A DNA stretch of 64,000 nt from Paenibacillus mucilaginosus 3016 (lineage in GTDB: Bacteria; Bacillota; Bacilli; Paenibacillales; NBRC-103111). The notes beneath the pieces are model-generated. The model searched no databases and was not told the origin of the DNA. It saw only the letters and a program-made list of their open reading frames with translations. Where the stretch lies: positions 3,800,001 through 3,864,000 of the forward strand of contig NC_016935.1 of NCBI RefSeq assembly GCF_000250655.1, given 5' to 3'. The position numbers were made by a program, and so were the translations under genes. Shown piece after piece: positions 50,187 through 58,951 of the stretch (position 1 is the first letter of the stretch; every line of letters begins with the position of its first letter).

Positions 50187-50919
50187 GGAAGGGCGTGGCA
50201 CTGCATTCCATTCCAACGATCAGGCGCATTTTCGAGAAAGTGCTGGGTTTATCTTTGAAAGCTGTCATGCTGCTTTATTTCATTGTATCCATGCCTTCCT
50301 TAGCAAACGCGCAGGAAGCGGGGTTTCTAAGCAAGCCGATGATTGCCCATGCCATGGGGGGAATCAATGGACACCCTAACACCAACAGTTACGAGGCCTG
50401 GCAGGTGAACTATAACAAAGGGTTCCGTTTTTTTGAAGCCGATCTGATCAGTATTCGCCGCTTGATTTCAGGTGTATTGCACAGATCATGAAGCATTATC
50501 CTGACATGTATCTGGATATCGATACCAAAGAATTGGATCCTGCCGCGATAAAGAAGCAGTATTCGATGATCAAGCAGATTGCGGAGGAAGTGGATCCCGA
50601 AATTCTGGACAGGATCATTCCCGAGATCTATACGCCCGACATGTATGACATGGTCATAAACATCATCCCGTTCCAACATGTAATCTATTCGATTTATATG
50701 ATTAACGACGATGACGACACCATCATCCGGTTTATGAATCAGCATCAGATCCGTGTGCTGGCAACCGATCCGGCAAGGCTGACAGGCGATTTTCTGAACA
50801 AGTTGAAAGAGAACAGCATCACCGTATATGCATTCACAGTGAACAGCCAAAGTGATTTCGCATCCTTGAAGGCAGCGGGCGTTCATGGTGTGTATACGGA
50901 CTTCTTGCCGCCTTGTTAG
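50183..50919 (+). pseudogene. Broken glycerophosphodiester phosphodiesterase-like gene
   Basis: The 5' part (50183-50491) encodes a signal peptide and MIAHAMGGINGHPNTNSYEAW...GFRFFEADL, the N-terminal active-site region of GDPD/PI-PLC-like enzymes. The 3' part (about 50470-50919) encodes MKHYPDMYLDIDTKE...VLATDPARL...VYAFTVNS...GVYTDF, the rest of the barrel, but in another frame. The segment after EADL, which normally carries the catalytic HD, is missing. An internal deletion with frameshift is the simplest explanation. The GTG start overlaps the preceding lipoprotein gene. Confidence 0.8.
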
Positions 50920-50996
50920 CAGGAGGTATTGGATTGAAAAAAGGGGATTGAATTTGGCGCGGTCCGAATACAATTGGATTGGAGGTGACCAAGTGA

Positions 50997-51203
50997 ATGT
51001 CCTCAGAAAAATACATAGTACAGGTGGAATTGTTGGTTGATAGCAGTCCCGCTTACCTTCAGGAGAAGGTAAATGCGTTTTTGTCCAAAATTCCCGGTCA
51101 GCATATTGTTGATATTAAAGGCTGGAGTACGGGGGATGATTTTTCGGACAGCCCGGTCAATTCATACGATGTCATTCTTGTAAGTTATAAGAAGTTTACC
51201 TAG
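50997..51203 (+). CDS. Small protein resembling sporulation protein Cse60
   Basis: The 68-residue protein has YIVQVELLVDSSPAYLQEKVNAFLSKIPGQHIVDIKGWST and ends YDVILVSYKKFT. The pattern of a short strand, an amphipathic helix with LxxxVNxFL, then IVDIK resembles Cse60, a small SigE-dependent protein of Bacillus. The match is from memory and weak to moderate. GGAGGTGA lies eight bases before the ATG. Confidence 0.5.
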   Translation: MSSEKYIVQVELLVDSSPAYLQEKVNAFLSKIPGQHIVDIKGWSTGDDFSDSPVNSYDVILVSYKKFT

Positions 51204-51311
51204 GAATGAGCGGGCATGAAGTGAAACTTTGAGATTCCGTGTGAAGCAAAATGGGCTCCTATCGTTTATACTAATAAGGTCATAACTTTCATAGGAGCTG
51301 TCGAACCGATT

Positions 51312-52481
51312 ATGAATAAAAAAGAAATCGCGCACATTCGCAAGCAATTCAAACTGGACCATGATCTGCTCAAGCTTTTCGATATTCTCAATGTATATGT
51401 CACAAAGGACAGCAGCGAAATCTATCATTACGAGTGTCTGCCGTTCGGCATGCTGGACAGAGAGAAGCAGGAACTCTATATGGGCAATTTCAAGAAACTG
51501 CTGACCGGCGAGCTGGATCAGAAGCTGTTCGAGTTACGATTTCAAGAGGAAGCGGAGGAGCCTACGAAGGTTCTTCTTCATCAAGCACTGTCGAGCGAAA
51601 CGGAAGACTGGATGAACCTGATGCTCTTGCTGGTGGAGAAAATGCTGGCGGATACCAAGTATGAACGGGATACAGTGATCACGTTTGTCCGCGGGGAGTA
51701 CTTCCGGCCGACCAAGAGCAGGAACGAGGAAGCCGAAGTGAGCGAGCGGGACGAGGTGTACGCGCATCCGTTCATTCTGGGCAGCGTGAACAGCACGGAA
51801 CAGCAGCGCAAATCGCTGATATTCGATTATGTCGAGAGGGAATTCAAGTACAATTATATTGTAGATCCCATCATCAAATTAAGTGCGCCGGAGCAGGGAT
51901 TCTTTTACCCCAGCGTGACGGACAACGCATCCGACGTTAACCACATTTTGTACTGCGCGGGCAAAGCCAATGAACTGAACCCGCACTTCATCGAACAGGT
52001 ATTGAATGCGGAGAAGACGGTAACGGCGCAGGAAGAGCGATTCATTTTCGAAGAAATCGTGAAGGAAGTGGCGGGAGATCAGCTCGACGCGGCAACATTA
52101 GCTCATGTGTACGAGGAGATCAACCGGGTGATCGAAACGAACGAGGAGGAAGAACCTCCTAAGCTGGATTATAAAGATCTGGAACGTGTGCTGACCGCCA
52201 GCGGCGTGGAGGATGTCACATCGGAGAAGGTGGAGCAGGCGTTCCAGACGGTCGTCGATGACAGGAACTTTGAACTCAAAGCCAGCAGCGTGATTCCGAA
52301 GTTCACCTCGAAGTCGATCAAGATCGATACGAAGGTGGCCACCATCTCGGTCAGCCCGCAGGATTTAAGGTATGTAAGACAAGTGAATTATCAAGGGAAA
52401 CGCTGCATTTTGATCGAGGTGGATGAAGACGCCGTCATCGAAGGGTTTACGCTCAATACGGAGACGCTGCAGCTTGACTAG
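51312..52481 (+). CDS. DUF4317 domain-containing protein
   Basis: The 389-residue protein begins MNKKEIAHIRKQFKLDHDLLKLFDILNVYVTKD and includes HPFILGSVNSTEQQRKSLIFDYVEREFKYNYIVDP, features of DUF4317, a Firmicute family of unknown function. It is soluble, with no membrane segment. AGGAGC lies somewhat far (about 13 bases) from the ATG. An inverted repeat GGCTCCTAT/ATAGGAGCT at about 51252-51299 flanks the leader and overlaps the ribosome binding site. Its stop overlaps the stop of the convergent HTH gene in one CTAG. Confidence 0.8.
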   Translation: MNKKEIAHIRKQFKLDHDLLKLFDILNVYVTKDSSEIYHYECLPFGMLDREKQELYMGNFKKLLTGELDQKLFELRFQEEAEEPTKVLLHQALSSETEDWMNLMLLLVEKMLADTKYERDTVITFVRGEYFRPTKSRNEEAEVSERDEVYAHPFILGSVNSTEQQRKSLIFDYVEREFKYNYIVDPIIKLSAPEQGFFYPSVTDNASDVNHILYCAGKANELNPHFIEQVLNAEKTVTAQEERFIFEEIVKEVAGDQLDAATLAHVYEEINRVIETNEEEEPPKLDYKDLERVLTASGVEDVTSEKVEQAFQTVVDDRNFELKASSVIPKFTSKSIKIDTKVATISVSPQDLRYVRQVNYQGKRCILIEVDEDAVIEGFTLNTETLQLD

Positions 52482-53032
52482 AGAACTTCTTCGAGCTCTT
52501 CCTGAGGGAATGGAGCAGGAGTACATACCAGTTCGTTGGTCATATGTTCATACCAGACGACCCAATCATTGTCGGTGAGGATTTGGTAACCCGCCTCTTT
52601 CGTAATCCCGCCCGACTTCATCTTGTCTATGAGGTCGAACAGGGCCAGCACTTCCCAGCCCGGCGTATCCGCTGTTATCAGGCCTGCAGATCTGCAGGCC
52701 TGTTTCTTTTGCAGGCTCCGCTCCTCGTCTTCACTCTCTGGCTGGAGCCGATCTGCCATTCGAACCATCAGCTCCTGCAGCAGCCTGCCCTCCGCGGCCT
52801 CTTCCATGACCCTCAGTTCCCCTATCAGATCAAGGATCAACCGATCTCTTTCCCTTAGTTTCCCGGGCAGCAGCGGCTTCAGGGAGGAGGCTGGGATTTC
52901 CCAGCGGCTCTTTCTCCCTTTCCTCTGGTAGCCCGTCAGCTCCCCCAGTGCCAGCCACTGATAGATTTGGCGGGGTTCCTTGCCCAGCATCACGGCCGTT
53001 TCTTCCACAGTAAAGAACTGTTCCATCGACAT
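52478..53032 (-). CDS. Helix-turn-helix (excisionase-type, HTH_17-like) DNA-binding protein
   Basis: The 184-residue protein starts FFTVEETAVMLGKEPRQIYQWLALGELTGYQRKGRKSRWEIPASSL, the short winged-helix of excisionase/MerR-like HTH_17 proteins. The remainder is helical (about 70-115) with a C-terminal region of unknown fold. GGAGGG precedes the ATG. It converges on the DUF4317 gene with a four-base overlap of stops. A perfect 24-bp palindrome lies inside its coding region (52679-52702). Confidence 0.75.
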   Translation of the reverse strand: MSMEQFFTVEETAVMLGKEPRQIYQWLALGELTGYQRKGRKSRWEIPASSLKPLLPGKLRERDRLILDLIGELRVMEEAAEGRLLQELMVRMADRLQPESEDEERSLQKKQACRSAGLITADTPGWEVLALFDLIDKMKSGGITKEAGYQILTDNDWVVWYEHMTNELVCTPAPFPQEELEEVL

Positions 53033-53120
53033 AACATCCCTCCTGACAGCGATTCTTCCGGAATGGAATTGGTATATTCATAGCTATGCCGCCGGCCTCG
53101 CTCTTATTCTTAGCTGCTTT

Positions 53121-53948
53121 TTAATAATGATGAATCTTCCTGAACTGGTTGGGACTCAGCTGTTCCTGTTTTTTGAAGACGGAGCAGAAATAGTTCGCAT
53201 CGCCAAAACCGGTCAAATAGGCGATTTCCTTAATCTGCATCTGGGGGTGCTGCAAGAGGAGCTCTTTGCTTTTTTTGATTCGGACGGAGTTAATATATTG
53301 AAAAATGCGGTTATTGGTCGTTTTTTTGAATACCGTACATAAATGCTGCGGCGTAATTCCGGCAATCTCGGCCATCTCCTCCAGCGCAAGCGGCTTGTCA
53401 TAGTTCTGTTCAATATACTCGAAGACGGGCTTGAGTTTGAAATTCAGGCTGGTGGCGCTGTTGTTCGGATGAATGGAGGTATACTGCACGATGTCCGTCA
53501 GAAGAGAGTAGATCATGCTGGAGCACTGCAGGCTTTGCAGCGTTCCCTCGGTTTGCAGGATATCCATGACGCTTTGGATCTTGGATGCAAAGATATCGGG
53601 TCTGGATACATAAAGAGCGCCTGAGGTTGGAATCCCCGCCGTCCGCTTCAAAAACGGCTCTACCTGATGGCCGTCGAACACGATCCAATCCACAGTCCAG
53701 GAAGGGCTTATGGCGTAATACTCATGGGGCACCCCTTTGAGAAGGAGCATAGCCATACCCTCTTTCACCCGATAGGTTCTTCCCCCGGTCAGCAGCTCGC
53801 CTTCGCCTTCCACGCATTGAATCCACTGGTGCAGATATCCATTCGGACGCACGACATGCTCCTGATTCCAGTTCGATCCCACATCCACCAGATAATACGG
53901 TAACTCCTTATCCGAATCCGTAATGACGGGTATGCGCCTTTTATACAT
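53121..53948 (-). CDS. AraC-family regulator with cupin-type sensor domain
   Basis: The 275-residue protein has an N-terminal cupin-like arabinose-binding-type domain (about 15-150: HQWIQCVEGEGELLTGGRTYRVKEGMAMLLLKGVPHEY) and a C-terminal AraC double helix-turn-helix (about 170-272), with LALEEMAEIAGITPQHLCTVFKK and IKEIAYLTGFGDANYFCSVFKKQ. It is divergent from the GH2 gene 124 bases away and is the likely activator of that gene in response to a sugar. Confidence 0.9.
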   Translation of the reverse strand: MYKRRIPVITDSDKELPYYLVDVGSNWNQEHVVRPNGYLHQWIQCVEGEGELLTGGRTYRVKEGMAMLLLKGVPHEYYAISPSWTVDWIVFDGHQVEPFLKRTAGIPTSGALYVSRPDIFASKIQSVMDILQTEGTLQSLQCSSMIYSLLTDIVQYTSIHPNNSATSLNFKLKPVFEYIEQNYDKPLALEEMAEIAGITPQHLCTVFKKTTNNRIFQYINSVRIKKSKELLLQHPQMQIKEIAYLTGFGDANYFCSVFKKQEQLSPNQFRKIHHY

Positions 53949-54072
53949 AGAATCACCTTAATATTTTGATATAGGACTTAATATTGTTAGATTGTTTGGC
54001 TTATTGAGCGAATCTATAATTTGAATATAACAAAGACGCAGCCGTTAAGGCAACGAAAGGAGTTCATATTTG

Positions 54073-56379
54073 ATGAGCCGGATAGAGACCGACATCATGC
54101 ACGGTTGGGAGTTTACATTAAAAGAACCGGAAGATGAAAACTTCGAGGGGGTTCAGCTGCCGCACGATTGGGCCATCCACGCCCCGGTCAATCCCAATAT
54201 GAAGCAGGGGGCCGCTCAGGGTTTCAGAGACCGATGGGGGATCGGCTGGTACAGGAGAAATTTGGCATTGGAAGAAATCAAGGAAGGTACTGTTTACCAG
54301 CTGCAGTTTGACGGGGTGTATGAAAACAGTACGGTATGGGTGAACGGGAAAGAGGCCGGCGGGCGCAAATATGGATACTCCAGGTTCACGCTGGATATCA
54401 CGGAGTACATTCACGAAGGAGACAATCAGATCCTGGTGAAGGTGGACAACACGTCTTTTCCGGCCGACCGATGGTATTCCGGGGCAGGCATCTACCGCAC
54501 CGTCAAGCTGCTGGAATTGAATCGGAATCACCTTCAACCGGAAGAAATTCAAGTAAAAACCGCCATCCATGGAGATATGGGCATTGTTACCATCACCACA
54601 GGGGTGTCCTCCTCCGTAAAAGCATGCCTTTCTGATGAGCATGTGCGGATTACAGGTGTATCCGCTCAAGACGGAACGATCCGCGTCGAGATCCCAAGCG
54701 TCAAGCTGTGGAGCCCGGAACAGCCGCATTTGTACCATGTGGAATTAGCCCTGTATGAGGGAAGCCAGATCGTGGATACCTATGGACTGCGCATCGGTGT
54801 CAGAGACATCCAAATGAAGGCCGGCAAAGGGATGTATATCAACGGCCGGAGGACAAAGATCAAGGGATTTTGCATTCACCAGGATGCGGGCTGCCTCGGC
54901 ATTGCCGTCCGTCCGGAGATATGGAAGGACCGGCTGATGGCATTCAAAGCCATGGGCTGCAACGCGATCCGAACGGCTCACCACATGCCCGCATCGGAGC
55001 TTCTCGATCTGTGCGATGAACTCGGGCTGCTCGTCTATGAAGAGCCGTTCGATAAATGGACCGGCGGCTCATACCGAAGGTATTTTGCGACGGAATGGCA
55101 GGCCGACCTGGAATGTATGGTGAAGAGGGACCGCAATCATCCGTGTATCTTCATGTGGGGCGTCGGCAACGAAGTCGAATATCAAGGGCAGGCTTCCATG
55201 CTCGAGATCTTGAAGATGCTGAAAGATCATCTGCTCACGCTCGATGATACCCGGCCGGTCACCTATGCGATGAACCCGCACTTTAAATACGAGAGTAATG
55301 CAGATCTCTCCCAAGTGAAGGATATTCAACAGTTTGTGGATGAAGTCAGCGATACGGAAATCTATGATGGGGATGAAAGAGTGGAGCGGATCCGGCGAAT
55401 TGCCGAGATCGTCGATGTGATCAGCTGCAATTACCAGGAGCAGTGGTATCCCGCCATCCACGAGGCCGTTCCGGATAAACTGATTTTGGGAACGGAGACC
55501 TACCAGTTTTTCAGAGGGCACTCCGATCAGATGCAGAATTTCAGTGACGAAGTTCCATGGATGGATGTGGAAAAGCACGATTATGTCATCGGAGGGATGC
55601 TCTGGACGGGGATCGATTATCTGGGCGAGTCGATGGGATATCCGGCCAAAGGATGGGCGGGCTCCTTATTCTGGACGAACAATGAGCGTAAGCCGCTTTC
55701 TTATCTGTATGAGAGCTATTGGTCGGAGGAACCGATGGTCTATTTGGCCGTCATGGACTATTCGCTTCAGGATGAAGGGGTGAAGGAGCATTGGGATACG
55801 CCAAGATATGCGAGCCATTGGAATTTTCCGCAGTTCAACAAGACCGTCATTCCCTATATGATCGCCACGAATTGTGAGGAAGTCACCGTGGAGCTGGGCG
55901 ATAAGCGGATGTATGTGAATAAACCTTCCTCCTATCCGAACCGGATGATTACAGGCTATCTCCCTTACCTGCCGGGAACGATCACGGTCCGGGGCTTTAT
56001 CCGCGGACAAGAGGTATGTCAGTATGCGGTGAAGACAGCGGGGCCGGCTGTGAGACTTGGGTTTGATAGGGAAGAACTCCAACTGGCAGCCAAGGCGGGT
56101 TATCAAAAGCTGTTCACCGTCCGGGCAAAGGACAGCGAGGGAACACCGGTATTTCGGGACAGCTCCAAAGTCACGTTCCACGTGAGCGGACCGGCGGTGA
56201 TCCTTGCTGTAGATAATGGGGATCTCAGTTCAAGTGAGTCTTACGACGCTCATTGGATGCATATGTACCGGGGATGTGTCAGCACGGTCATCCGGTTCAC
56301 GGGAGAACCGGGGCGTGTCGTATTGTCCGCGTACTCGGAAGGAATGCATCCTGCCGAGCTTGTCATCCATGTGATATAG
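54073..56379 (+). CDS. Glycoside hydrolase family 2 enzyme (beta-galactosidase-like)
   Basis: The 768-residue protein shows the GH2 order: sugar-binding jelly roll (about 1-160, with LPHDWAIHAP and WYRRNL, SGAGIYRTVKL), Ig-like domain (about 165-265), TIM barrel (about 270-560) and C-terminal beta domains. The acid/base is Glu367 in WGVGNEVEY and the likely nucleophile Glu475 in LGTETY. It lacks a signal peptide, so it acts on imported oligosaccharides. Activity could be beta-galactosidase, glucuronidase or mannosidase. ATG 54073 is preferred over the adjacent TTG 54070. Confidence 0.9.
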   Translation: MSRIETDIMHGWEFTLKEPEDENFEGVQLPHDWAIHAPVNPNMKQGAAQGFRDRWGIGWYRRNLALEEIKEGTVYQLQFDGVYENSTVWVNGKEAGGRKYGYSRFTLDITEYIHEGDNQILVKVDNTSFPADRWYSGAGIYRTVKLLELNRNHLQPEEIQVKTAIHGDMGIVTITTGVSSSVKACLSDEHVRITGVSAQDGTIRVEIPSVKLWSPEQPHLYHVELALYEGSQIVDTYGLRIGVRDIQMKAGKGMYINGRRTKIKGFCIHQDAGCLGIAVRPEIWKDRLMAFKAMGCNAIRTAHHMPASELLDLCDELGLLVYEEPFDKWTGGSYRRYFATEWQADLECMVKRDRNHPCIFMWGVGNEVEYQGQASMLEILKMLKDHLLTLDDTRPVTYAMNPHFKYESNADLSQVKDIQQFVDEVSDTEIYDGDERVERIRRIAEIVDVISCNYQEQWYPAIHEAVPDKLILGTETYQFFRGHSDQMQNFSDEVPWMDVEKHDYVIGGMLWTGIDYLGESMGYPAKGWAGSLFWTNNERKPLSYLYESYWSEEPMVYLAVMDYSLQDEGVKEHWDTPRYASHWNFPQFNKTVIPYMIATNCEEVTVELGDKRMYVNKPSSYPNRMITGYLPYLPGTITVRGFIRGQEVCQYAVKTAGPAVRLGFDREELQLAAKAGYQKLFTVRAKDSEGTPVFRDSSKVTFHVSGPAVILAVDNGDLSSSESYDAHWMHMYRGCVSTVIRFTGEPGRVVLSAYSEGMHPAELVIHVI

Positions 56380-56425
56380 CAAGATGAAATCGAGTCCTGG
56401 CGAGATAGGAATTCATATATTGTAA

Positions 56426-56462
56426 GCAAAGCCGATGGTTCTAGTAACCCATCGGCTTTTGA
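56426..56462 (+). terminator. Terminator of the GH2 gene
   Basis: AAAGCCGATGG (56428-56438) pairs with CCATCGGCTTT (56449-56459) and continues as T. It lies about 50 bases behind the stop. Confidence 0.85.
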
Positions 56463-56536
56463 CATATGATTTACTGTTCAAAAGTGGACGAATCCGAATT
56501 TTGTCCATATCCAAAGGACCATTTGCTATGGTGATG

Positions 56537-56592
56537 GGGCCTGTTCGGTAGTAGTGTAAGAGAAGGCAAATCTACTAGACCGAATCAGGCCC
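56537..56592 (+). promoter_or_regulatory. Long hairpin directly before a ribosome binding site
   Basis: GGGCCTGTTCGGTAGTAG (56537-56554) is an imperfect inverted copy of 56572-56592. The right arm ends two bases before the GAGGTGA site of the cellulase-like gene, so the folded RNA could affect translation. It could also be a small mobile-element end. Confidence 0.5.
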
Positions 56593-56605
56593 TGAGGTGA
56601 ATGAG

Positions 56606-57889
56606 ATGAACGACAAGGCTGCGCATCTTCCGCGCAAACTGACCTTAACGATGTGGGATTTCTCCTGGTATACGATGACGATGCCCGGTGAGCCCTACCA
56701 TGACCTGAAGGCGCGCTTCGAAGAAGCGGTCGACCGGGGATACAATACGATCCGGGTCTGCGCCATGCCGTACCTGCTCTTTACGGCCGAAGGCAAGCGG
56801 CCGGGCCCGCTGCGGTTCGGCAGTCTCGGCAAGGTCGGACAGCGTACCCGCTGGTACAACTGCCAGGGGGGCGCGGAGCTCGACGGGCATGCGCACCTGC
56901 TCGAGCTGTTCAAGCAGGCGAAGGCCCACGACTGTTATCTGATTCTCACGTCCTGGGAGTATCAGCAAAGTCCCAGCTTCCTGGCGGAGCCTGAGCTGTC
57001 CGGCAAGCTGCTCGGCATCCCCCCGAAGGAACGGTTCCTGGCCCTGGCCCGATCGATGCACAGGCTGCTCCAGTTTGTGAAGGCAGCGGGCTATGCGGAT
57101 CGAATCGCCTATGTTGAGCTGCACAACGAAGTGGAATTCGGCCGGCTGACGCAGGTCGCCCTGGATCAGGGGATCGAGGCCTCGGATGTGTCGGGCACGG
57201 TAGAGGTCATGCAGCCGTACATCGAGGAGGCGGTCGGTTATCTGCGCGAACGTCATCCCGATCTGCTGATTACGGGTTGTTACACGCTCAACGAGCCGTA
57301 TTCCAAGCAGTATGTGGCCCGTAACATGCAGGTGGCCCATTTTCATCTGTATATCAAAGGTGTGCTGCAGGAGCTGATGGATGCGGCCGGCATCACGGAC
57401 GAAGCGGCGCCGTTCCCCAATAGGCTCGTCCGGTCGCTGCTCCGGGACGATGCCCCGCCGGTGGAGAGCTGGACCCTGCCTCCAGGCGAAGCATGGCGGA
57501 TGGAAGGCAATCCGGTCGGTCTGAGGCTCTTGTACCTGCACGATTGGGCGGATCCGGTCAAGTGGGATTTGTATCTCTATGACCGGTACGGCGATCACAA
57601 GCTCGCCATGCTGCAGAAGGCCGACAGCCGGCTGGGGGAGCTCGAGGAGTGGGTCAGACGATCGGGGCTGCCCGTAGTGATCGGCGAAGGGTACGTCGGC
57701 TACACCCCTTTATATGCGCAGTTCGAGGAAGGCCCCGTAGGGAAGTTCATTGCGGAATATGCGATTAGGAAGGGCATGAAGCTGGGCTTCTGGGGGATGA
57801 CGCTGGGCTCCAACTGCGCGCCTCACCATCCGTTCTGGAATGATATCGAATGGCAGCGGAAGTGGAACCGGTACATATTGGAATCGTGA
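56606..57889 (+). CDS. Cellulase-like TIM-barrel glycoside hydrolase
   Basis: The 427-residue protein is a cytoplasmic (beta/alpha)8-type hydrolase of the cellulase-like family. LTLTMWDFSWYTMTMPGEPYHDL is its typical start. The acid/base is likely Glu175 in VELHNEVEF and the nucleophile Glu361 in VIGEGYVG. Clan GH-A folds have this placing of Glu on strands 4 and 7. Substrate unknown. ATG 56606 is preferred over GTG 56597 because AGGTGA lies five bases before it. It is convergent with the second AraC gene. Confidence 0.82.
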   Translation: MNDKAAHLPRKLTLTMWDFSWYTMTMPGEPYHDLKARFEEAVDRGYNTIRVCAMPYLLFTAEGKRPGPLRFGSLGKVGQRTRWYNCQGGAELDGHAHLLELFKQAKAHDCYLILTSWEYQQSPSFLAEPELSGKLLGIPPKERFLALARSMHRLLQFVKAAGYADRIAYVELHNEVEFGRLTQVALDQGIEASDVSGTVEVMQPYIEEAVGYLRERHPDLLITGCYTLNEPYSKQYVARNMQVAHFHLYIKGVLQELMDAAGITDEAAPFPNRLVRSLLRDDAPPVESWTLPPGEAWRMEGNPVGLRLLYLHDWADPVKWDLYLYDRYGDHKLAMLQKADSRLGELEEWVRRSGLPVVIGEGYVGYTPLYAQFEEGPVGKFIAEYAIRKGMKLGFWGMTLGSNCAPHHPFWNDIEWQRKWNRYILES

Positions 57890-57899
57890 GAATACATGG

Positions 57900-57929
57900 A
57901 ATGGACCTTCCTGGGCAGGAAGGTCCATT
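57900..57929. terminator. Bidirectional terminator between convergent genes
   Basis: AATGGACCTTCCT and AGGAAGGTCCATT form a perfect 13-bp stem with a four-base loop. It lies between the cellulase-like gene and the convergent araC gene; the T runs are short. Confidence 0.75.
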
Positions 57930-57944
57930 TGTGTAATTGCCGCC

Positions 57945-58826
57945 CTAGCCTTTCATCTTCTCCCGGTAGGTGGAGGGAGAGACGCCGATGCTTTTGCGGA
58001 ACGCCCGGGAGAAATAGAGAGGGTCCTTGAAGCCTACCCGGCCGCTGATCTCCTTGATGCTCCAATCGGTTAAGTCCAGGTAGGTGCAGGCTTGCTGGAT
58101 TTTGAGCTGCTGAAAATAGTGGGCCGGCGATTGGCCGGTTACGCTCTTGAACACGGACAGATAATGAGAGCGGGAGAGGTTCGCCTGCTCCGACAGCTGG
58201 GCCAGGCTGAGATTCTCGGCGATGGACTGTTTCATATAGCGGATCGATTGTTCCACGTACCCGTTCGACAGCTGATCGGCTTCCGACGGGCGCTGGAGAG
58301 CAAGCATCCCCAGAATCTGCCCCATGAATTGATTGGCATGCAGGCAGTGGGGAAGGGAGTAGCCTTTCTCCGACAATAACGTGTAACAAGCCTGAAACCA
58401 TTCAGTCAAGCGGAGCGCGTCCTGGGCGTCCAGCCGGAGGAGACTGCGCGAGAGAGGGAGCAGGTCGATATAATGCTGAGCCTGGTCTCCGCGGAAGTGG
58501 AACCAGTAAATGCTCCAGGGGAGGGTGTCTGAAGCGCCGTAGGCATGCGGGACATTCGCCGGGATGACCAGCAAATCGTACTTTTTGACCAGCTGTGGGG
58601 GTTGATCTTCGATCCGGACCCAGCCTTCACCGCCCGAACAAAAAATAAGAATATAGGCTTCACAGCCTTCCTTTCGTTCACGGTAATGATGCCTGGCATG
58701 CGGGAAATAGCCGATATCCGTCACAAACAGGCCGCCCGCCAGCGGATGCTCCGCATAGTCCCGCACAAACTGCTCCGGCAGCACAAGCAGCATCTCCGAC
58801 TGGAAGCCGTCCTTTTTGCGCGTCAT
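57945..58826 (-). CDS. AraC-family regulator of the glycan region
   Basis: The protein is about 293 residues from the preferred ATG 58826 (AAGGGA nine bases upstream); starts at 58871 or 58868 are possible. The N-terminal cupin domain shows HHYRERKEGCEAYILIFCSGGEGWVRIEDQPPQLVKKYDLLVIPANVPHAYGA. The C-terminal AraC domain (last 100 residues) has LSLAQLSEQANLSRSHYLSVFKSVTGQSPAHYF and IKEISGRVGFKDPLYFSRAFRK. It is divergent from the SDR-dehydratase-GH35 genes, which it probably activates. Confidence 0.9.
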   Translation of the reverse strand: MTRKKDGFQSEMLLVLPEQFVRDYAEHPLAGGLFVTDIGYFPHARHHYRERKEGCEAYILIFCSGGEGWVRIEDQPPQLVKKYDLLVIPANVPHAYGASDTLPWSIYWFHFRGDQAQHYIDLLPLSRSLLRLDAQDALRLTEWFQACYTLLSEKGYSLPHCLHANQFMGQILGMLALQRPSEADQLSNGYVEQSIRYMKQSIAENLSLAQLSEQANLSRSHYLSVFKSVTGQSPAHYFQQLKIQQACTYLDLTDWSIKEISGRVGFKDPLYFSRAFRKSIGVSPSTYREKMKG

Positions 58827-58951
58827 GGCGTTCGGTCCCTTCATCAGACTTTTGTCCATCATCTTCATCATATTGTGAATTCTACTTGACCCTGCCGGAG
58901 AAGTAAAGTGAAGGTACGCTATCAATGAAGCCTGCTAAGGAGAGAGTGCGA

